Shown here: positions 25,401-33,739 of the stretch, in pieces
Layout: each line of letters opens with the position of its first letter
Position numbering within the stretch: the stretch's first letter is position 1
From: an uncultured Alphaproteobacteria bacterium
GTDB lineage: Bacteria; Pseudomonadota; Alphaproteobacteria; Rhizobiales; Pleomorphomonadaceae
Direction of reading: 5' to 3'
Assembly (NCBI GenBank): GCA_937900425.1
Contig: CALCDT010000227.1
Location: 1 to 33,739, forward strand
Length of the DNA: 33,739 bases
Position numbers and translations under genes: made by a program
Notes under the pieces: generated by a model
The model's database searches: none
Told to the model about the DNA's origin: nothing
What the model saw: only the letters and a program-made list of their open reading frames with translations

Positions 25401-27785
25401 ATGAGCGTCGCCGCCTATTTCGACGAGATGTCCTACGGTCCGGCTCCCGAATCCGATGCCGAGGCGAGGGCCTGGCTCGCTTCCCATGCCGAGGGCTTCG
25501 GCCATTTCATCGCCGGCGCCTTCACCGCGCCGGCGGGCGGGCCGATCGCGGTCGACGAGCCGGCGACGGGCCGGACCCTCGCGACGATCGCCCGCGGCAC
25601 CGAGGCCGACGTCGATGCCGCGGTCGCCGCCGCCCGCAAGGCGCAGCCGGCCTGGGCCGGGCTGCCTGGCCACGCCCGCGCCCGCCATCTCTACGCGCTC
25701 GCCCGGATGATCCAGCGCCACGCACGACTGATCGCCGTCGTCGAGGCGCTCGACAACGGCAAGCCGGTGCGCGAGACCCGCGACATCGACGTGCCGCTCG
25801 CCGCCCGCCACTTCTATCACCACGCCGGCTGGGCGCAGGTCGGCGCGCGCGAATTCGCCGGCTGGCAGCCTGTCGGCGTCGTCGGCCAGATCATACCCTG
25901 GAATTTCCCCTTCCTGATGCTGGCCTGGAAGGTCGCCCCGGCGCTCGCGGCCGGCAACACCGTGGTGCTGAAGCCGGCGGAGTTCACGCCGCTGACCGCG
26001 CTGCTGTTCGCCGACCTCTCCGCCGCCGCCGGCCTGCCGGCCGGCGTTCTCAACATCGTCACCGGCGAGGGGGAGACCGGCGCGGCGCTCGCCGCCCATC
26101 CCGGCGTCGACAAGGTCGCCTTCACCGGCTCGACCGAGGTCGGCCGGCTGATCCGGGCGGCGACGGCGGGTTCGGGCAAGTCGCTCACCCTGGAACTCGG
26201 CGGCAAGTCGCCCTTCGTCGTCTTCGACGACGCCGATCTCGACGGCGCGGTCGAAGGCATCGTCGACGCGATCTGGTTCAACCAGGGCGAGGTCTGCTGC
26301 GCCGGCTCGCGCCTGCTCGTGCAGGAAGGTGTCGCCGACCGCTTCCTCGGCAAGCTCGAGGCGCGGATGGCGACGCTGCGGGTCGGCCCGCCGCTCGACA
26401 AGTGCATCGACATGGGGGCGGTCGTCGCCCCGGTGCAGGCCGAGCGGATCGACCGGCTGGTCAAGCTCGGCGTCGCCGAGGGCGCGCGCCTGCACCAGCC
26501 GGCGATCGATCTGCCGGCCGGCGGCTGCTTCTATCCGCCGACGCTGCTGACCAACGTGCACCCGGCCTCGACCGTGGCACAGGAGGAGATCTTCGGCCCG
26601 GTGGCGGTGTCGATGACCTTCCGCACGCCCGACGAGGCGGTGATGCTCGCCAACAATTCGCGCTACGGCCTCGCCGCCAGCGTCTGGAGCGAGACCATCG
26701 GCCTCGCCCTCGACGTCGCGTCGAAGATCCGGGCCGGCGTGGTCTGGGTCAACGCCACCAACCTGTTCGACGCCGCGGTCGGCTTCGGCGGCGTGCGGGA
26801 ATCGGGCTTCGGCCGCGAAGGCGGCCGCGAGGGCATGCTCGAATACCTCAAGCCGGCGGCCTGGGCGAAGCGCAAGGCTCGACCTGAAGCGCCGGCGCCG
26901 AAACCGGCCGCCGTTGCGGCTTCGCCCTTCGTCGTCCCGTCGATCGACCGCACCGCCAAGCTCTTCGTCGGCGGCAAGCAGGCGCGCCCCGACGGCAACT
27001 ATTCGCGGCCGATTCTCGGGTCGAAGGGCCAACTGCTCGGCGAAGTCGGAGAAGGAAACCGCAAGGACGTCCGCAACGCGGTCGAGGCGGCGGTGAAGGC
27101 CGAAGGCTGGGCGAAGGCCAGCGCCCACGCCCGGGCGCAGGTGCTCTACTATCTCGCCGAGAACCTCTCCGCCCGCGCCGACGAGTTCGCCGGCCGCATC
27201 GCGGCGATGACCGGGGCAGGGGACGAGAAGGCCGGCGAGGAGGTCGCGCTCTCGATCTCGCGGCTGTTCTCCGCCGCCGCCTATGCCGACAAATACGAGG
27301 GCCGCATCCACGTGCCGCCGCTGCGCGGCCTCGCGCTCGCGGTCCACGAGCCGGTCGGCACCATCGGCATCCTCTGTCCGCCGGAGGCGCCGCTGCTCGC
27401 CTTCGTCAGCCTCGTTGCGCCGGCGATCGCCATGGGCAACCGCGTCGTGGCGGTGCCGAGCGAGGCCCATCCGCTGGCGGCGACGGACTTCTACCAGGTG
27501 CTCGAGACCTCGGACGTGCCGGCCGGCGTGGTCAACATCGTCACCGGCTCGGCGGAGACCCTGGCGACGACGCTCGCCGAGCACGACGACCTCGACGCGG
27601 TCTGGGCCTTCGGGTCGAAGGCGCTCGCCGAAAAGGTGGAGCGGGCGTCGGTCGGCAACCTCAAGCGCACCTTCACCGACGGCGGCCTCGCGGTCGACTG
27701 GGCGAGCGAGGAGGCCTGCGAGGGCGAAGTCATCCTACGACATGCGGTCTCGGTGAAGTCGGTCTGGATCCCCTGGGGCGAATAG
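25401..27785 (+). CDS. Aldehyde dehydrogenase with a second, truncated ALDH domain
   Basis: A 794-residue protein. The first part (about 35-495) is a complete NAD(P)-dependent ALDH. It has PWNFPFLMLAWK, KPAEFTPLTA, FTGSTEVG and LELGGKSPF with the general-base Glu. NQGEVCCAGSR follows, where Cys299 aligns with the catalytic Cys. EEIFGPV and a GGVRESGFGREGG end complete it. After a Pro/Ala linker (about 495-515) a second ALDH-like domain follows (FVGGKQARPDGNY to the end). It keeps the coenzyme-domain pattern but has no ELGGKS and no catalytic-Cys motif, and it stops after ~280 residues. The gene is coupled to deoC, so oxidation of the acetaldehyde released by DeoC is the likely role. The second domain is probably structural. 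Confidence 0.9.
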   Translation: MSVAAYFDEMSYGPAPESDAEARAWLASHAEGFGHFIAGAFTAPAGGPIAVDEPATGRTLATIARGTEADVDAAVAAARKAQPAWAGLPGHARARHLYALARMIQRHARLIAVVEALDNGKPVRETRDIDVPLAARHFYHHAGWAQVGAREFAGWQPVGVVGQIIPWNFPFLMLAWKVAPALAAGNTVVLKPAEFTPLTALLFADLSAAAGLPAGVLNIVTGEGETGAALAAHPGVDKVAFTGSTEVGRLIRAATAGSGKSLTLELGGKSPFVVFDDADLDGAVEGIVDAIWFNQGEVCCAGSRLLVQEGVADRFLGKLEARMATLRVGPPLDKCIDMGAVVAPVQAERIDRLVKLGVAEGARLHQPAIDLPAGGCFYPPTLLTNVHPASTVAQEEIFGPVAVSMTFRTPDEAVMLANNSRYGLAASVWSETIGLALDVASKIRAGVVWVNATNLFDAAVGFGGVRESGFGREGGREGMLEYLKPAAWAKRKARPEAPAPKPAAVAASPFVVPSIDRTAKLFVGGKQARPDGNYSRPILGSKGQLLGEVGEGNRKDVRNAVEAAVKAEGWAKASAHARAQVLYYLAENLSARADEFAGRIAAMTGAGDEKAGEEVALSISRLFSAAAYADKYEGRIHVPPLRGLALAVHEPVGTIGILCPPEAPLLAFVSLVAPAIAMGNRVVAVPSEAHPLAATDFYQVLETSDVPAGVVNIVTGSAETLATTLAEHDDLDAVWAFGSKALAEKVERASVGNLKRTFTDGGLAVDWASEEACEGEVILRHAVSVKSVWIPWGE

Positions 27786-27810
27786 TCCGGGAGGGGAGGC
27801 GAGACGGGTA

Positions 27811-27831
27811 TCGATTCGTCGTATGAATCGA
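27811..27831. promoter_or_regulatory. Palindrome between the ALDH and RbsD-like genes
   Basis: Arms TCGATTC and GAATCGA with a 7-base spacer lie 25 bases after the ALDH stop. No T-run follows, so it may be an operator or a processing hairpin rather than a terminator. Confidence 0.35.
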
Positions 27832-27841
27832 CGAAGTGCCG

Positions 27842-27871
27842 TTAAAACAATGTATTAAATCAATTTATGCT
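27842..27871 (+). promoter_or_regulatory. Possible internal promoter before the RbsD-like gene
   Basis: The AT-rich stretch contains TTAAAA and, 18 bases on, TATGCT; each matches four of six consensus positions. It could give the transport genes their own transcription. The call is weak. Confidence 0.3.
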
Positions 27872-27939
27872 TTCGTCCGGCGCGGCTTCGACGTAGCATT
27901 GGAACCAAGCCGGGGATCATCGGCGCGAGGGAGGGCGGC

Positions 27940-28395
27940 ATGCTGAAGAATCTCGATCCCATGCTGAACGCGGAGGTGCTCTACGCGCTTCGCGCCATGG
28001 GCCACGGCGACACGCTGGTGATCGCCGACACCAACTTCCCGTCCGATTCCATCGCCCGGCAGACGACCTTCGGCGAGCTGCTGCGGATCGACAACGTCTC
28101 GGCGGCCCGCGCCTTCAAGGCGGTGCTGTCGGTGCTGCCGCTCGACACGCCGCTGCAACCCTCGGTCGGCCGCATGGAGATCATGGGCGCACCGGACGAG
28201 ATCCCGCCGGTGCAGCGCGAGGTCCAGGCCGAGATCGACGCCGCGGAGGGCCGGCCGGCGCCGATGTACGGCATCGAACGCTTCGCCTTCTACGAGGAGG
28301 CGAAGAAGGCCTACTGCGTGATCCAGACCGGGGAGACGCGCTTCTACGGCTGCTTCCTCGTCACCAAGGGCGTCATCCCCCCGGCCGCGGAGTGA
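27940..28395 (+). CDS. RbsD/FucU-family sugar isomerase (pyranase or mutarotase)
   Basis: A 151-residue protein of the RbsD/FucU family, which interconverts sugar forms (ribose pyranase, fucose mutarotase) so that the kinase receives the right one. The N-terminal motif ALRAMGHGDTLVIADTNFP carries His22 and Asp24, equivalent to the conserved His/Asp of RbsD and FucU. The closing YGIERFAFYEEAKKAY and RFYGCFLVTKGV also fit. The ATG follows GAGGGAGGG by about 6 bases. It lies four bases before the kinase gene and within a deoxyribose operon, so it may act on free deoxyribose, comparable in role to the epimerase DeoM of the Salmonella deoxyribose operon. That assignment is inference. Confidence 0.88.
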   Translation: MLKNLDPMLNAEVLYALRAMGHGDTLVIADTNFPSDSIARQTTFGELLRIDNVSAARAFKAVLSVLPLDTPLQPSVGRMEIMGAPDEIPPVQREVQAEIDAAEGRPAPMYGIERFAFYEEAKKAYCVIQTGETRFYGCFLVTKGVIPPAAE

Positions 28396-28399
28396 GACC

Positions 28400-29332
28400 A
28401 TGAGCGAGGGCGTCGCCATCCTCGGCATCTTCGTCGCCGACACCGCTTACATGGCCTCGCGCCTGCCGGTGATCGGCGAGACGATCATCGGCTCGGACTT
28501 TTCGATCGGCCCGGGCGGCAAGGGCTCCAACCAGGCCGTCGCGGCGGCGAAGGCCGGGGCGAAGGTGTCGTTCCTGTCGAAGATCGGCCGCGACACCTTC
28601 GGCGACCTCGCGCTGAAGACCTGGGGCGCGGAGGGCATCGACCCGCGGGTCGTCGTCTCCGACAGCGACGGGACCGGCGCCGCCTTCATCTTCGTCAACC
28701 CGGTGACCGGCGAAAACGCCATCATCGTCTATCCCGGCGCGGCCGGCACGATCTCGCCGGCCGACGTCGAGGCCAACGCCGACGCGATCCGGGGGGCGAA
28801 GGTCTTCGTCACCCAGCTCGAACAGCCGGTCGACGCGGCGCTGCGCGGTCTTCAGATCGCCCGCGAGGCGGGTGTGACCACGATCTTCAATCCGGCCCCG
28901 GCCGAGCCCTTTCCGGACGCGATCTATCCGCTCTGCGACTACATCGTGCCGAACGAAACCGAAGCGGCGACCATCACCGGCATCGCCCCGGGCAGCGAGG
29001 ACGACGCCCGCCGGGCCGGCGACGCACTACTCGCCCGCGGCGCCGGCTGCGCGCTGATCACCCTCGGCGAGCGCGGCGCGCTCTATCACACCGCGGACCG
29101 CTCCGTCGTGGTGCCGGCGGTGGCCGGGGGCAGGGTGGTCGACACCACCGGCGCCGGCGACGCCTTCGTCGGCGGCTTCTCGGCGGCTCTGTCGCGCGGG
29201 CTGGAGCCGCTCGAGGCGGTGCGCTTCGGCTGCGCCACCGCGGGCATCTCGGTGACGCGCCGCGGCACGGCGCCGGCGATGCCGACCCTCGGCGAGATCG
29301 AGGCGCTGCTCGCCGGCCGCACGGAGGGCTGA
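28400..29332 (+). CDS. PfkB-family sugar kinase (ribokinase or deoxyribokinase)
   Basis: A 310-residue cytosolic carbohydrate kinase of the ribokinase group. The substrate-binding signature is GPGGKGSNQAVAAAKAGAKV near residue 36. The second signature DTTGAGDAFVGGF carries the catalytic base Asp254 and the anion hole. NPAPAEPFP and PNETEAATITGI are typical ribokinase segments. In this operon the expected product is the inducer and aldolase substrate deoxyribose 5-phosphate, so it would be a deoxyribokinase (DeoK). Ribokinases and deoxyribokinases cannot be told apart from the motifs alone. It overlaps no neighbour, starting four bases after the RbsD-like gene and ending six bases before the first permease. 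Confidence 0.9.
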   Translation: MSEGVAILGIFVADTAYMASRLPVIGETIIGSDFSIGPGGKGSNQAVAAAKAGAKVSFLSKIGRDTFGDLALKTWGAEGIDPRVVVSDSDGTGAAFIFVNPVTGENAIIVYPGAAGTISPADVEANADAIRGAKVFVTQLEQPVDAALRGLQIAREAGVTTIFNPAPAEPFPDAIYPLCDYIVPNETEAATITGIAPGSEDDARRAGDALLARGAGCALITLGERGALYHTADRSVVVPAVAGGRVVDTTGAGDAFVGGFSAALSRGLEPLEAVRFGCATAGISVTRRGTAPAMPTLGEIEALLAGRTEG

Positions 29333-29338
29333 GGCGTC

Positions 29339-30214
29339 ATGACCCGCCACGATCCGATCAAATACGTCTTCATCTGGCCGGCGCTGATCGTGGTTCTGGC
29401 CATCTCGATCTTTCCGCTGATCTATTCGCTGACGACCAGCTTCATGAGCTTCCGGCTGGTGCCGCCGACGCCGCCGCGCTTCGTCGGGCTCGACAACTAC
29501 TGGAGCCTGCTCCAGAACGAGCGCTTCTGGCAGGTGACGAGGACGACGAGCCTCATCGCGTTCGTTTCGGTCGCCTTGCAATATGCGATCGGCTTCGCGG
29601 TGGCGCTGGCGCTCAACGCCCGCGTTCCCGGCGAGCGGCTGTTCCGGGTCGGCTTCCTGCTGCCGATGCTGGTGGCGCCGGTGGCGGTGGCGCTGATCGC
29701 CCGGCAGATCTTCAATCCGACCATGGGCCCGCTCAACGAGTTCATGGCGACCCTCGGATTCCCGAACCTTCCCTTCCTGACCCAGACCAGCTGGGCGCTC
29801 GGCGCCATCATCACGGTCGAGGTCTGGCAGTGGACGCCCTTCGTCATTCTCATGCTGCTCGCCGGCCTTCAGACCCTCCCCGACGACGTCTACGAGGCGG
29901 CGGCGCTGGAGAACGCCTCCCCCTGGCAGCAGTTCTGGGGCATCACCTTCCCGATGATGATGCCGATTTCGGCGGCGGTGGTCTTCATCCGCCTGATCGA
30001 GAGCTACAAGATCATCGACACCGTCTTCGTGATGACGGGCGGCGGGCCGGGCATTTCGACGGAAACGCTGACGCTCTTCGCCTATCAGGAGGGCTTCAAG
30101 AAGTTCAACCTCGGCTACACGTCTGCGCTGTCCTTCCTGTTCCTGATCGTCATCACCATCATCGGCCTCGTCTACCTCGCGATCCTCAAGCCGTATATCG
30201 CGAGGGCACGATGA
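29339..30214 (+). CDS. ABC sugar transporter permease, MalF/UgpA type
   Basis: A 291-residue inner-membrane permease with six predicted helices (the first at about 8-30), of the CUT1 class. The cytoplasmic EAA loop that docks to the ATPase is EAAALENASPWQQFWGITFPM, with the usual conserved Gly. The next strand, VFVMTGGGPGISTETL, is characteristic of MalF/UgpA-like permeases. It has no large periplasmic domain, unlike E. coli MalF. Its stop overlaps the start of the second permease by four bases (ATGA), so the two are made together. The substrate is inferred from the operon to be deoxyribose or a deoxynucleoside-derived sugar. Confidence 0.92.
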   Translation: MTRHDPIKYVFIWPALIVVLAISIFPLIYSLTTSFMSFRLVPPTPPRFVGLDNYWSLLQNERFWQVTRTTSLIAFVSVALQYAIGFAVALALNARVPGERLFRVGFLLPMLVAPVAVALIARQIFNPTMGPLNEFMATLGFPNLPFLTQTSWALGAIITVEVWQWTPFVILMLLAGLQTLPDDVYEAAALENASPWQQFWGITFPMMMPISAAVVFIRLIESYKIIDTVFVMTGGGPGISTETLTLFAYQEGFKKFNLGYTSALSFLFLIVITIIGLVYLAILKPYIARAR

Positions 30215-31239
30215 GCATCCGCAACGTCAAGGGTTCCGCGCGCTGGTGGGCGCTCGCCGGCTGCCTCGTCTGGTTCGCCTTCACCCTGTTCCCGCTCTAT
30301 TGGGTGGCGATCACCTCGTTCAAGTCGCCGACCGGCGTCGTCGGCGGGCCGACCTATCTGCCCTTCGTCGACTTCGAGCCGACCCTTACCGCCTGGCAGG
30401 AGCTGTTCTCGGGCAAGCGCGGCGAGTTCTACAATACCTTCGTCGCCTCCTCGATCGTCGGCGTCTCGGCCTCGCTCCTCGCCACCGGCCTCGGGGCGAT
30501 GGCGGCCTATGCGCTGGTGCGCTTCACCTTCCGCGTCCAGCTCGCCTCGGGGCTGATCTTCTTCGCGGTGGCGCTCGGCGGCTATCTGCTCGGGATGCAC
30601 TCCCTCGGCCTCGGCCGGGCGCAGGCGCTGATCTACGCCTTCGTCGCGGCGCTCGCCCTCTCGCTCGCCTCCGACCGGATCAAGATGCCGGGGCCGGTGC
30701 TCGGCAACAACGACATCGTGTTCTGGTTCGTCAGCCAGCGCATGTTCCCGCCGATCGTCGCCGCCTTCGCGCTGTTCCTGATGTACACCGAGGTCGGCCG
30801 GCTCGGCGTGCGGCTCGTCGACAGCTACGTCGGCCTCACCCTCGCCTACGTCGCCTTCTCGCTGCCGATCGTGATTTGGCTGATGCGCGACTTCTTCGCC
30901 GCGCTGCCGGTCGAGGTCGAGGAGGCGGCGATGGTCGACAACGTGCCGTCCTGGCGGATCTTCTTCGGCATCGTGCTGCCGATGTCGAAGCCCGGACTGA
31001 TCGCCACCTTCATGATCACCCTCGCCTTCGTCTGGAACGAGTTCCTGTTCGCGCTCTTCCTGACCAATTCGCGCTGGCAGACCCTGCCGATCCTCGTCGC
31101 CGGCCAGAACAGCCAGCGCGGCGACGAGTGGTGGTCGATTTCCGCCGCAGCCCTCATCGCCATCGTCCCGATGATGGTGATGGCCGCCCTGCTCAGCCGG
31201 CTGATGCGCTCCGGGCTGCTGCTCGGCGCCATCAAGTGA
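30211..31239 (+). CDS. ABC sugar transporter permease, MalG/UgpE type, with an insertion
   Basis: A 342-residue permease partner of the preceding gene. The normal MalG framework is present: helix 1 (WALAGCLVWFAFTLFPLYWV), the AYALVRFTF segment, an EAA loop EEAAMVDNVPSWRIFFGIVLP and a final VAGQNSQRGDEWW region with a last helix. Typical members are about 275-285 residues. Between about 110 and 160 this one carries an extra hydrophobic stretch (LIFFAVALGGYLLGM, LIYAFVAALALSLAS) that reads as two added helices, before the usual GNNDIVFWFVSQRMFPP strand. It begins within the stop of the first permease. It lies 94 bases before the binding-protein gene. Confidence 0.92.
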   Translation: MSIRNVKGSARWWALAGCLVWFAFTLFPLYWVAITSFKSPTGVVGGPTYLPFVDFEPTLTAWQELFSGKRGEFYNTFVASSIVGVSASLLATGLGAMAAYALVRFTFRVQLASGLIFFAVALGGYLLGMHSLGLGRAQALIYAFVAALALSLASDRIKMPGPVLGNNDIVFWFVSQRMFPPIVAAFALFLMYTEVGRLGVRLVDSYVGLTLAYVAFSLPIVIWLMRDFFAALPVEVEEAAMVDNVPSWRIFFGIVLPMSKPGLIATFMITLAFVWNEFLFALFLTNSRWQTLPILVAGQNSQRGDEWWSISAAALIAIVPMMVMAALLSRLMRSGLLLGAIK

Positions 31240-31333
31240 TCGCCGCCCGGGCGGGGCGCCCGGGCGAGACCGAACCGCCGGCACAGACCGGCGGACTGAC
31301 CGAAGACCAACGACAAAAGGGGGAGAGAAACCG

Positions 31334-32782
31334 ATGAAGAGATTCCTGTTCGCCTCGACCGCGCTCGCCGCGGTCTCCTTCGCCGGCGCGGCCGCGGCCT
31401 GCGACCCGGACTATTCGGGCGTCACCATCACCGCCGCCTCGCAGACCGGTCCCTACATCGCCTCGGCGCTGCAGATCGCCGGCTCCGAGTGGGAAAAGAA
31501 GACCTGCGGCAAGGTCCAGGTCGTCGAGTTCCCGTGGTCGGAGCTCTATCCGAAGATCGTCACCGCGCTGACCTCCGGCGAGGACACCTTCGACGTCATC
31601 ACCTTCGCCCCGGCCTGGTCGCCCGACTTCACCGCCTTCCTCGCCGAAATGCCGGCGACGATGCGCGAGGGCAAGGACTGGGAGGACATCGCCCCGGTCT
31701 ACCGTGACCGGTTGATGGTCTGGAACGGCCAGACCCTGTCGATGACCATGGACGGCGACGTCCACACCTACACCTACCGGATCGACCTGTTCGAGGACCC
31801 CAAGGAGCAGGAAGCCTTCAAGGCGAAATACGGCTACGACCTCGCCATTCCGAAGACCTGGAAGGAATATCTCGACATCGCCGAGTTCTTCCAGCGTCCC
31901 GACCAGGGCGTCTGGGGCAATGCCGAGGCGTTCCGCCGCGGCGGCCAGCAGTTCTGGTTCTTCTTCTCGCACGCGGCGTCCTACACCAACCATCCCGACA
32001 TGCCCGGCTCGATGTTCTTCGATCCGGACACGATGGACGCCCAGGTCAACAACGCTGGCTGGGTCCGCGGCCTCGAGGAATACATCAAGGCCTCGACCCT
32101 CGCCCCGCCGAACGCGCTCAACTTCTCCTTCGGCGAGGTCAACGCGGCGATGGCCGGCGGGCAGGCGGCGGAATCGATCGGCTGGGGCGACACCGGCGTG
32201 ATCGCGGCCGACCCCAAGCAGTCGAAGATCTCCGGCAACGTCGGCTCGGCGATGCTGCCCGGCTCCAACGAGATCTGGAACTACAAGACCGGCCAGTGGG
32301 ACAAGTACGACGAGATCGTCTACTCGCCCTTCATGGCCTTCGGCGGCTGGCAGGCGGCGGTGCCGGCCTCCTCGAAGAAGCAGGAAGCGGCCTGGAACTA
32401 CATCGAGTTCCTGACCAGCCCCGAGGTGTCCGGCCAGGCCGCCATCACCGGCGGCACCGGCGTCAACCCCTACCGCGCCTCGCACACCGAGAACCTCGAG
32501 CTCTGGTCGAAGCTGTTCTCCGAGCGGGAGGCCAAGGAGTATCTCGGCGCCCAGGCGGATTCGGTGAACGCCAAGAACGTCGCCCTCGACATGCGCCTGC
32601 CGGGCTACTTCTCCTACACCGAAGTGCTGGAGATCGAGCTTTCCAAGGCGCTCGCCGGTCAGGTGACGCCGCAGCAGGCGCTCGACACCGTCGCCGCCGA
32701 GTGGAACCGGCTGACCGACGAGTTCGGCCGTGACGCCCAGCTCGCCGCCTACCGGGCCTCGATGGGTCTGCCGGCGAAGTGA
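31334..32782 (+). CDS. ABC transporter extracellular solute-binding protein
   Basis: Periplasmic binding protein of family 1 (CUT1 type), 482 residues. A Sec signal peptide (MKRFLFASTALAAVSFAGAAAA) ends at an Ala-rich cleavage site near residue 22. The next residue is Cys, but the preceding AAAA is not a proper lipobox. The mature part has the usual two-lobed pattern, including GEDTFDVITFAPAWSPDF, IPKTWKEYLDIAEFF and the hinge segment AAVPASSKKQEAAWNYIEFL. Aromatic residues are abundant, as expected for sugar binding. A GGGGGAGAG site lies before the ATG. It is followed by two stable hairpins. The ligand is unproven; deoxyribose is the inference from the operon. Confidence 0.92.
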   Translation: MKRFLFASTALAAVSFAGAAAACDPDYSGVTITAASQTGPYIASALQIAGSEWEKKTCGKVQVVEFPWSELYPKIVTALTSGEDTFDVITFAPAWSPDFTAFLAEMPATMREGKDWEDIAPVYRDRLMVWNGQTLSMTMDGDVHTYTYRIDLFEDPKEQEAFKAKYGYDLAIPKTWKEYLDIAEFFQRPDQGVWGNAEAFRRGGQQFWFFFSHAASYTNHPDMPGSMFFDPDTMDAQVNNAGWVRGLEEYIKASTLAPPNALNFSFGEVNAAMAGGQAAESIGWGDTGVIAADPKQSKISGNVGSAMLPGSNEIWNYKTGQWDKYDEIVYSPFMAFGGWQAAVPASSKKQEAAWNYIEFLTSPEVSGQAAITGGTGVNPYRASHTENLELWSKLFSEREAKEYLGAQADSVNAKNVALDMRLPGYFSYTEVLEIELSKALAGQVTPQQALDTVAAEWNRLTDEFGRDAQLAAYRASMGLPAK

Positions 32783-32826
32783 CGAAGCCGGGGTGGCGGC
32801 CCGGCCGCTTCCCCATCCGACACCGG

Positions 32827-32879
32827 GTCCGGGCCGCCGCCGCGGCGGTCCGGACCTGTTCGCCGCCCGATCGGGCGGC
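32827..32879 (+). repeat. Two hairpins between binding-protein and ATPase genes
   Basis: The first (32827-32855) has 13-base arms with one G-U pair and a 3-base loop. The second (32862-32879) is a perfect palindrome with arms GCCGCCCGA / TCGGGCGGC. Neither has a T-run. Hairpins like this behind a binding-protein gene often protect its mRNA and raise its level over downstream genes, as with the REP element after malE. Confidence 0.6.
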
Positions 32880-32908
32880 TTCAATCGTATCGCGCAAGGA
32901 TCCCGTTC

Positions 32909-33739
<831 letters not shown>

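Noticed and set aside
27842..27858. CtrA box before the RbsD-like gene (TTAA...TTAA)
   Set aside because: The spacer is nine bases rather than seven, and the stretch is generally AT-rich.

Overview
The window is GC-rich chromosomal DNA with codons ending mostly in G or C. Gene content, family matches and partial gene order (tpiA-secG-pyrG; plsY-dprA-topA-rnr) point to an alphaproteobacterium, most likely of the Hyphomicrobiales (Rhizobiales). A CtrA-type box agrees with this. I cannot name a genus. Every identification rests on reading motifs; no database search was run.

Layout. Positions 1-3743 hold the end of an unidentified gene and the housekeeping set tpiA, secG, pyrG. Positions 3814-9855 are an accessory block: a GlcG/HbpS-like protein, a VOC protein, a COG0523/CobW metallochaperone behind a Zur-like operator, an EamA-type transporter, a Tat-exported lipoprotein L,D-transpeptidase, a LysR regulator and queF. 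Enolase follows (10076-11350), with a good terminator and a pair of inverted repeat units. Positions 11663-20274 carry, on the minus strand, plsY, dprA, topA and rnr. Two AT-rich foreign-looking genes sit downstream of rnr and between topA and rnr; the second encodes a GIY-YIG nuclease. A 67-residue plus-strand protein lies between topA and dprA. Positions 20423-22865 hold a divergent pair for polysaccharide export: a Wza-like lipoprotein and a Wzc/GumC-like protein whose ATP site looks dead. A CtrA box lies between them. A DUF2842 membrane protein follows.

The most coherent system is at 23403-33739, running off the right edge. A DeoR repressor, closely resembling the enterobacterial one, precedes a promoter with a DeoR-type operator. 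Then come deoxyribose-phosphate aldolase, an aldehyde dehydrogenase fused to a truncated second ALDH domain, an RbsD/FucU-type sugar isomerase, a PfkB-family sugar kinase, and a CUT1-type ABC importer (two permeases, binding protein, ATPase). The simplest reading is a self-contained deoxyribose uptake and breakdown operon. The sugar would be imported, its anomers interconverted, phosphorylated to deoxyribose 5-phosphate and cleaved to glyceraldehyde 3-phosphate and acetaldehyde, and the acetaldehyde oxidised. Specificity of the importer and kinase is inferred from context only.

Several starts were moved to non-ATG codons because ribosome-binding sites, signal peptides or family lengths fit better (queF TTG, Ldt TTG, plsY GTG, dprA GTG, cobW GTG, rnr TTG). 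No tRNA, rRNA, CRISPR array, transposase or prophage gene was seen.
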